Shown in pieces: positions 1 to 7,300 of a stretch of DNA of 42,511 bases. Every line of letters begins with the position of its first letter. Position 1 is the first letter of the stretch. The notes under the pieces are model-generated. The model did no database searches. It saw nothing but the letters and a program-made list of their open reading frames with translations, and was not told the DNA's origin. The position numbers were made by a program, and so were the translations under genes. Source of the stretch: Phycisphaerae bacterium SM23_30 (GTDB taxonomy: Bacteria; Planctomycetota; Phycisphaerae; Sedimentisphaerales; SM23-30); NCBI GenBank assembly GCA_001303695.1, contig LJUC01000002.1:1-42511 (forward strand), written 5' to 3'.

Positions 1-73
1 GAGCGGAGTAAATAGGGCCTGGGTGCCGCGATTTTGGTCCGCCACCCGCCGCACTTTTGCTCCGCCGTTTACA
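1..73. mobile_element. Putative terminus of an IS21-like insertion sequence (rest off-window)
   Basis: Two imperfect 19-bp direct repeats lie 23 bp apart: GCCGCGATTTTGGTCCGCC at 25-43 and GCCGCACTTTTGCTCCGCC at 48-66 (16 of 19 identical). They are followed by an ACA end at 71-73, which reads TGTAAACGG from the other strand. IS21-family ends typically start with TGT and carry several short repeated transposase-binding sites, so this looks like one end of such an element whose body lies left of base 1. No transposase gene is visible, so the assignment rests on terminus architecture and memory of the family. Confidence 0.4.
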
Positions 74-486
74 CTTTTCAAATTCATTACTTTAAGGTAA
101 TTGCTAAAACACCTTTTTTGGTAATCAACGCCGTGATTTTATTATGTCTTCTTTGAACGACTTTAATTATATTCAAACTTTTCGCAGGAATAGAATTTTG
201 TTTAGATAAATGGAACTAACGACAATTTTTGCGGCTAAGGATTCAGTCCGATAAACTCCGAACCTGAATATATCTTCGGCTAGAAATTAACGTAAGATTC
301 CGACGAAGTACACTCTGGCAAAAAACAGGGGAAGGCATTGAGGATGGGAATTGGTTAAGCGACTTCAGAGGTAACGGTTGTGGTGGCGGTAGATGGGGGA
401 ATTAACCTGGCATTTCAAATATATTTCACATTTTTTTTTGATTTGCGTCACACCATGCCGACGAATGGGCACCGGTGTTAACGTAT
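74..486. other. Intergenic stretch, no gene recognised
   Basis: This stretch lies between the putative IS end and the stop of the first sorted-protein gene. No open frame on either strand has a credible start and family resemblance. A weak hairpin (450-459 with 468-478) lies just beyond the stop of the minus-strand gene but has no U-tract in the right orientation, so a terminator cannot be claimed. Confidence 0.5.
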
Positions 487-1143
487 TCATAACGAATTTC
501 TTCTCCGCAACCAACCGACCAAACCGATACCGATGCCGACGAGCAAAATGGCGCCCGGGGCGGGGATATTTTCAGGATCGGGCGGAGCAGGCGAAGAGGA
601 ATCGCCTTGGTATGTGACACTTAACCTGGAGTACTTGATATAAGCATCGTCGAGGAGATCCCCACTGTATGACTGTTCATAATTCACGGCGGCATGGACA
701 TCGACGCCATTGAGCCAGCGTGGATCGAGTTGATAATGGGTCCAGCCGTTTTGGAGGTATCCAACAGGATCTTCCCCCGGCAACGAGCAATTCCAAAGAT
801 CGTAGGTTTGTCGCTGGCCCAGCGGATTATCCCGACCGGCGTCCGTGAAAGTGATGGCCACGAGGTCGGGGTCTGCGCCGGTTTCGGTGATTTGACAGGC
901 GTAGATGGAGAGAGTTACCTTTTGGATAACTCCTTTATTGAGAGCCTCCTCATAATCACCCGTAAACGGGTTTTGATGGGTCCAGGCGAGGTCCCTGACC
1001 CATCCCTGGGAGGTCTCCCAGATATATCCGCCAAAGCTTCCCGTCCGCACGTCGCCAAAATCGGCGACGGTGGTCAGGCTTGCCTGAGCAGCGGCAGTTA
1101 TACAAGCAACTGCACTAACAGCTATAAGTAGCTTATACTTCAC
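487..1143 (-). CDS. Secreted protein with C-terminal PEP-CTERM-like sorting signal
   Basis: 218 residues. A Sec signal peptide spans about residues 1-21 (KLLIAVSAVACITAAAQA). The mature part, about 22-185, has no family I recognise and looks like a beta-rich extracellular domain. A proline-rich spacer (PAPPDPEN) precedes the tripartite tail: PAPGA at 194-198, a glycine-rich hydrophobic helix at about 198-212, and RRR at 213-215. Known PEP-CTERM proteins are processed by an exosortase, and an exosortase gene lies about 10 kb away on the same strand, so this is probably one of its substrates. Translation appears to start at GTG, with AAAAAGG about 10 nt upstream. The job of the mature domain is unknown; it may be a surface or matrix protein. 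Confidence 0.85.
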   Translation of the reverse strand: MKYKLLIAVSAVACITAAAQASLTTVADFGDVRTGSFGGYIWETSQGWVRDLAWTHQNPFTGDYEEALNKGVIQKVTLSIYACQITETGADPDLVAITFTDAGRDNPLGQRQTYDLWNCSLPGEDPVGYLQNGWTHYQLDPRWLNGVDVHAAVNYEQSYSGDLLDDAYIKYSRLSVTYQGDSSSPAPPDPENIPAPGAILLVGIGIGLVGWLRRRNSL

Positions 1144-1194
1144 TCCTTATTCACCTTTTTTTATTTACGGTTTTCATGTTCTCCGCCCAGCCCA

Positions 1195-1226
1195 TCCAGG
1201 ACAGCACATATGAATACTGTCCTGGA
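1195..1226. repeat. Perfect 10-bp inverted repeat between two sorted-protein genes
   Basis: TCCAGGACAG at 1195-1204 is followed by a 12-nt loop and the exact reverse complement at 1217-1226. It sits between the stop of the upstream sorted-protein gene (1245) and the start of the next (1143). On the transcribed minus strand no U-run follows the stem, so it is more likely an mRNA processing or stability hairpin, or a protein-binding site, than an intrinsic terminator. In the plus direction a T8 run begins about 11 nt beyond the stem. Confidence 0.6.
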
Positions 1227-1244
1227 CGCCAATTGCGGTTTTTT

Positions 1245-2138
1245 TTAGAGGGCGCGCCTTCTGCGCAGCCAGCCGACCAAGCCTACTCCAATACCACCCA
1301 GTAAAATCGCACCGGGAGCGGGTATGGCATGGAGATAACCGACCAGGGCCACCTCGGGGAAATCACCCACCAACCCACCACTTGGGGAAATCATATCGAT
1401 CTGGACTTTATGGATGCTTCCCCCGCCCGGTACGCCCAAATCACTCAGATCGAGCAGGGCGGCCTTAACTTCCACCTGACTAACACCGCCAAGTTCCGGA
1501 TACTTCGGAACATATACAAAAGCTCCAGTAGGCTCTCCTGTTTCCGGATTTATGGCATTCTCATCCCATACAGGTGTGGGATCCATAGGGGAATTTAGAT
1601 AAAGGCCGTAAGCCGGATCTTCCGGATCGGTAAATATTTTTTCCGGTGTTATAATTACCGGGTCGTAGTCGTCAACGCTAAGCCTTACATAATAAGGTTC
1701 AGTGGTCTCCACCGTGAAAACCACCAAGTCAGGGCCGCGCAAATTTTTAATCGGTTGATCAGTCCATTGCAGCTCGGCGTAGGCATCAAACGAGTCAAGA
1801 ACTTGACCTGGTACAGGTGCATAATAAGCATAAGTAGTCAGCGACACATCACTCAAAGCCAGTTCCGGCGGATTAATTGGAAGCTGATAGCTGTTGCCAT
1901 CGGGATCGGTATAAACATCCTCAATAGCAACCCAATTAGCTGGAACTCCATCTTTGGTCACCAACGACGCCTGGTCGGGAAAGGCCCTCATATCATAGAA
2001 TTCAAAGGGCAAGACCATTCCATTCGTCGCTTGAAAGGTAATGGGGTTAGGAAAGGGAGCGTCCGCTTTTGCGTTACCGACCAGACCAACCAGGCAAAAA
2101 ACCGCTAAAATTGTCGTTAATCCTTTTTTATTCATCAT
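1245..2138 (-). CDS. Secreted protein with C-terminal PEP-CTERM-like sorting signal
   Basis: 297 residues. A signal peptide covers about residues 1-25, with likely cleavage after GNAKA. The large acidic, proline-containing middle region has no catalytic motif I recognise. The end is a clear sorting signal: IPAPGAILLGG from residue 272, a short helix GVGLVGW and RRRRAL at the C-terminus. This tail is nearly identical to that of the neighbour downstream, while the mature domains are unrelated. That is the usual pattern for different substrates of a single exosortase. The start is ATGATG with AAAGAGG about 6 nt upstream. The mature function is unknown; a structural surface or biofilm role is only an inference from the tail. 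Confidence 0.88.
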   Translation of the reverse strand: MMNKKGLTTILAVFCLVGLVGNAKADAPFPNPITFQATNGMVLPFEFYDMRAFPDQASLVTKDGVPANWVAIEDVYTDPDGNSYQLPINPPELALSDVSLTTYAYYAPVPGQVLDSFDAYAELQWTDQPIKNLRGPDLVVFTVETTEPYYVRLSVDDYDPVIITPEKIFTDPEDPAYGLYLNSPMDPTPVWDENAINPETGEPTGAFVYVPKYPELGGVSQVEVKAALLDLSDLGVPGGGSIHKVQIDMISPSGGLVGDFPEVALVGYLHAIPAPGAILLGGIGVGLVGWLRRRRAL

Positions 2139-2289
2139 ATTTTCCTCTTTGTTGTAATATTTTCCTCTCTCTTTTTATTTCCCTTTTTGTTTTCCTTTGT
2201 TTGTTCTATAAGAAATTCATCAAGTTTTCCTGCGGCATTTTCCTCCGCGGGGCTTTTTCCCGATTCACCTCATTGGATGGTGAAATAAA

Positions 2290-3156
2290 TCAGGGAAATA
2301 ACACCGCCAAGCGAGGCGGTCCGCGGGGCAGATTTTCAAAGATAAATCCAGGCGAGAAATATATGGAAGACTCAGGCCGTCTCACCTGATAGACAGAGGA
2401 CGGGCTTAAGTGATGATTACTTGCTATAAGCGCGGGTTGAGGAGAAAGAGAGATGTCATGGGGGCGTTTAAGCTGAGTCGTTCTTTTCGCAGATAATATA
2501 GGCGAAACACAACTCAGGGCATTTCCCTCCCCTGAAATATTAATAAGAGCGCTTTCCTCGTCGGGAGAGCCCGCCAATCGGTGCAATAGACCTGCGTAAT
2601 GAATACACTCATAACGGCCCGCCAGCGAAAAAGCATGATTAAACTGATAGGGATCGCTGACGAAGGCCGCAGGTTGGTTTTCAGGAAGTCTGCCGCGAGC
2701 CAACCGCGCTGTAAGCTTAGGAACGGTTTGCATACCGGTCTGACTCAATAAGAATAGACCGGCAAAGATCGACATCCAAAATTTTCGGTCTCTAACCAAG
2801 GTAACAGATAAAAAGCCGATCACGCTCATCAAAATGGCGCCGGGCAAAGCAGGCAAGTTTTTAATGGAGCTTTGCGTAAGGGGGGTTTCATCAAACAAAG
2901 CGGAGGAGGGTTTTAACATCTCGCGACCAATATCAGCCAACGAGGAATTGCCGTTCTGTTCAAACTCAGGTGAGAATTCCTGTGTCAGTATATTATGATT
3001 AACAGAAGCAAGTTGCGGGGCGCAATTCCACACGGGATTGGCAGGTGCATGCGATGGGTACGTACTTGCGGTAACTTTAGGAGCGGCAGCGGCACCGGTA
3101 ACAGCAAATACCACCACCGCGGCAAGAAGCATAATCCTGGATAAAGTCACCACCAT
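2290..3156 (-). CDS. Secreted/membrane protein with an internal PEP-CTERM-like motif, function unknown
   Basis: 288 residues. An N-terminal signal or anchor (LSRIMLLAAVVVFAVTGAAAA) covers about 5-25. A sorting-like element lies in the middle: LPALPGA at 101-107, a hydrophobic helix to about 120 and VRDRK at 121-125. A second hydrophobic stretch follows at about 127-141, then a soluble tail of about 145 residues. The PALPGA + helix + basic pattern resembles the tails of the two neighbouring sorted proteins, but here it is not C-terminal. The protein may be a two-helix membrane protein, an unusual exosortase substrate or a regulator of sorting; I do not recognise a named family. ATG has AAAGGAAAG as ribosome-binding site, immediately preceded by a small hairpin. 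Confidence 0.7.
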   Translation of the reverse strand: MVVTLSRIMLLAAVVVFAVTGAAAAPKVTASTYPSHAPANPVWNCAPQLASVNHNILTQEFSPEFEQNGNSSLADIGREMLKPSSALFDETPLTQSSIKNLPALPGAILMSVIGFLSVTLVRDRKFWMSIFAGLFLLSQTGMQTVPKLTARLARGRLPENQPAAFVSDPYQFNHAFSLAGRYECIHYAGLLHRLAGSPDEESALINISGEGNALSCVSPILSAKRTTQLKRPHDISLSPQPALIASNHHLSPSSVYQVRRPESSIYFSPGFIFENLPRGPPRLAVLFP

Positions 3157-3167
3157 TTACTTTCCTT

Positions 3168-3185
3168 TTCTGCACACATGCAGAA
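3168..3185. promoter_or_regulatory. Hairpin abutting the ribosome-binding site
   Basis: TTCTGCA at 3168-3174 and TGCAGAA at 3179-3185 form a 7-bp stem with a 4-nt loop. On the minus strand it lies directly upstream of the AAAGGAAAG ribosome-binding site of the gene starting at 3156. It could be an operator or a translational control hairpin. Confidence 0.4.
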
Positions 3186-3296
3186 TTTAATAACCAACTC
3201 AAGATCGCATTTGATTTTTCGGCTATTCACGAAAGTCAAACAAATACGACCGTATTAACCAACGCGCGAGAAAAGAAGAAAATAGACAAATGAAGT

Positions 3297-3314
3297 TGAG
3301 TTTTCTACCTTCCT
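3297..3314 (-). promoter_or_regulatory. Leader element shared with 34586-34603
   Basis: TGAGTTTTCTACCTTCCT on the plus strand matches TGAGTTTTCTCCCTTCCT at 34586-34603 with one mismatch in 18. On the minus strand it lies downstream of the proposed promoter and upstream of the gene starting at 3156. Function is unknown; it could be a protein-binding site or part of an RNA leader. Confidence 0.45.
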
Positions 3315-3414
3315 TTCTTCTCTAATATAAATACACTTGCTCCGTATCTCAGTCTTTTAAGATGAGTTCTTTGGAACAACCATATTAAACTAAACTCTAT
3401 CTTTACAGTAGTTT

Positions 3415-3443
3415 ATGTTACCAAGACCCCAAAGACATTGCAA
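3415..3443 (-). promoter_or_regulatory. Putative sigma-70-type promoter for the sorted-protein genes
   Basis: On the minus strand TTGCAA (3443-3438), a 17-nt spacer and TAACAT (3420-3415) give a weak -35/-10 pair. The sequence just upstream is A/T-rich and is shared with the equivalent position of the glycan-operon leader. Transcription from here would give a leader of roughly 250 nt before the ATG at 3156. The call rests on the boxes and on the conservation between the two leaders. Confidence 0.3.
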
Positions 3444-3974
3444 CAGAAAAATTGGAAAAAACAAAAAAATTTTTAAGATAAAGTTATATGGACTTTTATA
3501 TGAATATTGGTGATTTACATGCAAAGGCGCAAAACATGGGGGGTATTGGAGGCCAAATTACCATAATTTAAGTTATGCAAGATGACTTTGGTCATGATTT
3601 CGGGATAGATTTTCGATTTGGGGGACCTGCCGAAAGCGATTATAAATCCTTATTATTTATGGATTTGCGTTGTTTGGCAAAGGAATTTTATTCAGAAATT
3701 TCTTTTCTAAGGTACGCCCAAAGCCAACATTTCAAACGTCCATTTATTATTTTAAATTGGACCTACCAAGATATGGAAAGGGAGCAAGGTAGTAAACCAT
3801 CGAAGTACTCCTATAGAGGTATATCATAAGGATTAGATGTTAATATTATAATTTGAAACTGAGGAAAAGGATTTATGGTTTGTTCGCCCCCGCCGAGGTG
3901 ATAATGAGATGACAGGAATTCAACATAAACCGCATATTAGGAAATGAGCACAAGAAAAAGGCAGGAGAAATATA

Positions 3975-4316
3975 TCAACCGGAGTGATATCTTGGGGAAG
4001 CCGGTAAAAGGTCGTTGGCATCTTCAACGAACCGTAAGAGCATAGCAATTTTATTATGGACCCAGGTTTTCCGGTAGATATTCCGCAGATGGGTCTTTAC
4101 GGTACCATGTTTTATATTCAGTTCTCCAGCAATTTTCTCATTACCCAGTCCCTGACAAACGAGTTGAGCTATTTGTAATTCTCGAGCGGTCATGAGATAT
4201 CTTTTTTTAAGATACGACCATTGTCGTTCGCTTATCAAGGCTACCTGAGGCAGACGATAACCGGAATCATCGTTTTTGAATTGCTCATTTTCTAAAGGAT
4301 GCGGTAATTGTGACAT
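3975..4316 (-). CDS. Small LuxR/GerE-type DNA-binding regulator
   Basis: 113 residues. The LuxR-type helix-turn-helix occupies about residues 41-98: TARELQIAQLVCQGLGNEKI, then the recognition helix with GTVKTHLRNIYRK at 71-83. The first 40 residues are too short for a receiver or ligand-binding domain, so how it senses a signal is unclear. Its ATG lies 2 nt past the TPR gene's stop, and its ribosome-binding site GGGAG lies inside the last codons of that gene, so the two are probably translationally coupled. It is a candidate regulator of the exopolysaccharide or sorted-protein genes; the gene-free region just downstream, with shared leader elements, is a natural target. Confidence 0.85.
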   Translation of the reverse strand: MSQLPHPLENEQFKNDDSGYRLPQVALISERQWSYLKKRYLMTARELQIAQLVCQGLGNEKIAGELNIKHGTVKTHLRNIYRKTWVHNKIAMLLRFVEDANDLLPASPRYHSG

Positions 4317-4318
4317 AA

Positions 4319-7300
4319 TTAAACTCCCTTTGATATTATCTCTAAGAGGCGTTGGGCCTCTTGAGCATCTTCCGGTGATAATCCTCCTGATTGATTATGC
4401 AGATTCAGGGCTTGTTTGAGGTTTTTTTGTGCTTCTGATTCTTGTTTTAATTGGTACTGAACCCGGCCCAGATGAAAATAAGATCCCGCCAAGGCGGGTG
4501 TACCTCGAGGGTATAACTCCACACATTTGGCAAAGTCCCGAGCGGCTGTTTCCCATTCCCCCAGTCGATAATAAATTACTCCGCGGGTATCTATCAGATC
4601 GAGATAGTCGGGATTTTCCAGGAGTCCCCGCTGGGCCAATTTCAGGGCGTTTTGATAATCGCTTTGGTTTTCGCAAAGGAGCCAGGCCAAGTTATTTAAG
4701 GCGATAATTTCTTTCGGATTAAGGGCAAGGATTTTCTGATAAAGGGCGGCAGATTCATCACTGCGTCCGGTAGTTTGCAAAATCATAGCAAGATTTTGCA
4801 TAGCAGGGATGTGGTCAGGCTGTTTTTGCAGGATCCAATTCAGTATTTCCTCGGCACTTTTTACGGCGTCGGCATCGTCAGGGATAAACAGCTCACTGCC
4901 AATGGAAGCTAATAAATCGGCGCCGCGCGGGCAAGATTCGTACCAATAAGCGGATTTTTGTTTTATTACCAACCATTGTTGATCGTCCTTGAGCAGGCGC
5001 GCCTGAGTCAAGGGGGCAGAATGATTATTGGGATCGGCTTCAAAAAGTAAATCCAATTCCTTAAGGGCTTCTTGTTTAAGGCCACTTTTATATTTAGCCG
5101 AAGCCAAGGCGACACCCATTCTTCTTTTTTCGTTTTGATCCTCAAGAGAGGCCATTTTTTGTTTAAGCAACTCACGGGCCAAGTCGGCATTCTCTGTTGA
5201 GATGTAAGCATCAGCCAGATTTAAGGTAAAAGTAACATTATCAGGATTAAGTTTATGGAGTTTTTCCAGAGTTAGGACAGCTTGCTCAGGATCGATAATT
5301 TTCTCGGCACGAGCCTTTTGCCAAAGCAGGTCTTCATGGTCGGGTAAGGCAATCAAGCCTTTGGAGGCCCATTCCCGGGCCTCCCTGGGCTGATTATTGC
5401 GAAAAGCAATTTGTATCAGCCCCAGATACGGTTCGGCGATTTTAGGGTTTTGAATGGTAATTTCCCGGAGGATATTGGCGGCTTGTTCGATAGCAAGGCG
5501 TGTAGGGATAGTCAGTAAGGAACGAGCCTGATAAATTTGCAGCTCAACATCATCAGGATGAGCCTGCAGGGCTTTTTGGAGAAGGTCTCGGCCCTGGGTA
5601 ACTATATCGGGATCACTATGGATTTGAAAAAGGTTGATGGCGCGTTTTTGAACCAGCAGATTATCAGGTTCCTTGGACAGGGCTTTTTTTAAGGTAGCCA
5701 CCGCTTCATCAATTTGCCCCAGGGAACTTTGAAAGTCACTTAGATTCACCAACACATTGACCAACACATTGATATCATCAGAAGCCAGGGCCTGGGCCTG
5801 GGCAAAATCTTTTTGGGCCTGGAGAGGTTGCCCCAGCAGGGCATAAGTTTGGGCCCGAACCATAAAGGCGGGGGGATTGTTTTGGGTATTTACCAGATGA
5901 TCGCAGAGTGTCAATGCTTCTTCCAAAGTGCCGCGATTGATATTAAGATCGATTTGGGCCAGCAGTACTTGCAGAGCATTAGGATCAGCGGCTTTCAAGT
6001 CATTGAGCATTCTTTCGGCTTCGTCATATTCTGCTTGTTGCACCTTCAGGGAGGCCAGGCGCAAGCGGGTGGCACGATTTTCCGGATCGTTTGTCACTAT
6101 ACCTTCCAGGATACCTACTCCTAGATCCAGTTCGCCCTGTCCCAGGTAAGTATCAACCTGCAAATTGGCAAGGGTAGGGTAAGACAACTTTTCCTGGGCG
6201 GCCCGATTTAAGATTTCGCCTGCTTCATCAAATTCTCCAACCTGATGAAGAGCGGTAACCAAGTAAGTGATCGCATTCAAATTTTTCGGGTCCAGACCAT
6301 ATGCATCCCGAAAGGTTGACACGGCTAATTGGTATATTTCTTGGCGCTGGTAAACCAAACCCAGCAGCAGACAGCTGGCCTGGTCGAAGCGATTAGCCAA
6401 TAGATTTTCTTTCAGCAGGGAAATGGCCTGGGTAGAATAATCTTCGAAATTTTCCGTAACAAACCACCATTTCGCCTGTTCATAGCGCCATTGCCAACCT
6501 TGGGGGCCTTCAATATCTTTAATTTCATCAATCAGCTGCTGGGCTCTGAGGGGATCATCGATTACCTGGCGGTATTGGAGCAATCTCCGTTTAAGAGAAA
6601 TAATCTGGGGGAATTTTTCCGCCAAATTATTAAGGAATTGGTAAGATTGATCCGGATCGTCAACGGCAAGGAATAGTTCGGCCAGCAACAAACCCAGGCC
6701 GCTTTGGATTTTAGGATCCCGGATACGTTCGACGGCACGGTAAATCACATCGGCGCCTTCTTTTTTTCGGCCCTGCTGCATATATAAAATCGCCAGCGTT
6801 CGGATTGGAACAACAGCGTCAGGGAATAGCTCAATAATTTTTTGTAAATGAGTTATGGCGGGATCGATTTGGTTTCGGGCTAACAATATATCATATTCCG
6901 CCAAGGCGATCTGAAGGTTTGCCTCATGATTTTCTTTCATATCCAGGAGTATTTTTTCGGCCCGGTCGAGTTTATTTTGCCTGAAGGCGAGTTGAAACTG
7001 CAACAGTTTTACCTGAAGAGCGCCTTCAGTAGTTTTGGCTAATCTATCTATCTGCGTTTCGAGAGCCTGGGCCTGCTGGATGTCTTCGACGGCATTAAGA
7101 ATATGCAATTGCGTCTGGAGAGAAAATATTTGGACATCAAGATTATCGGGTTGAAGCTGAGCGGCGTTTTGGGCATATTGGGCAGCTTCAATATAATTTC
7201 CGGTCTGGTACAACATTCTGCTATAAGTCGATGCAAACAGGGCGTTTTGGTCTTGCTGGGAAACCAGAGTGCGCATATACTTCATGGCCATTTGATAATC

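Larger units (their letters stand above)
3157..3974. other. Gene-free region holding the leader and probable promoter of the sorted-protein genes
   Basis: About 820 bases separate the end of the LuxR-type regulator gene (3975) from the unknown secreted protein (start 3156). The stretch is AT-rich. A plus-strand frame at 3575-3829 has no ribosome-binding site or family resemblance and is not accepted as a gene. The part from about 3297 to 3460 shares two collinear sequence elements with the region at 34586-34720, described separately. Confidence 0.5.

Noticed and set aside
450-478. Stem-loop just past the stop of the first sorted-protein gene
   Set aside because: The stem is bulged and is followed by an A-run rather than a U-run on the transcribed strand.
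2229-2258. Hairpin CCTGCGG/CCGCGGG followed by five T on the plus strand, terminator-like
   Set aside because: It points in the plus direction, where no gene leads into it; on the minus strand the stem has a mismatch and no U-tract.
3575-3829. 84-codon plus-strand frame
   Set aside because: No ribosome-binding site, no recognisable family, and it lies in an AT-rich region that carries leader elements for the minus strand.
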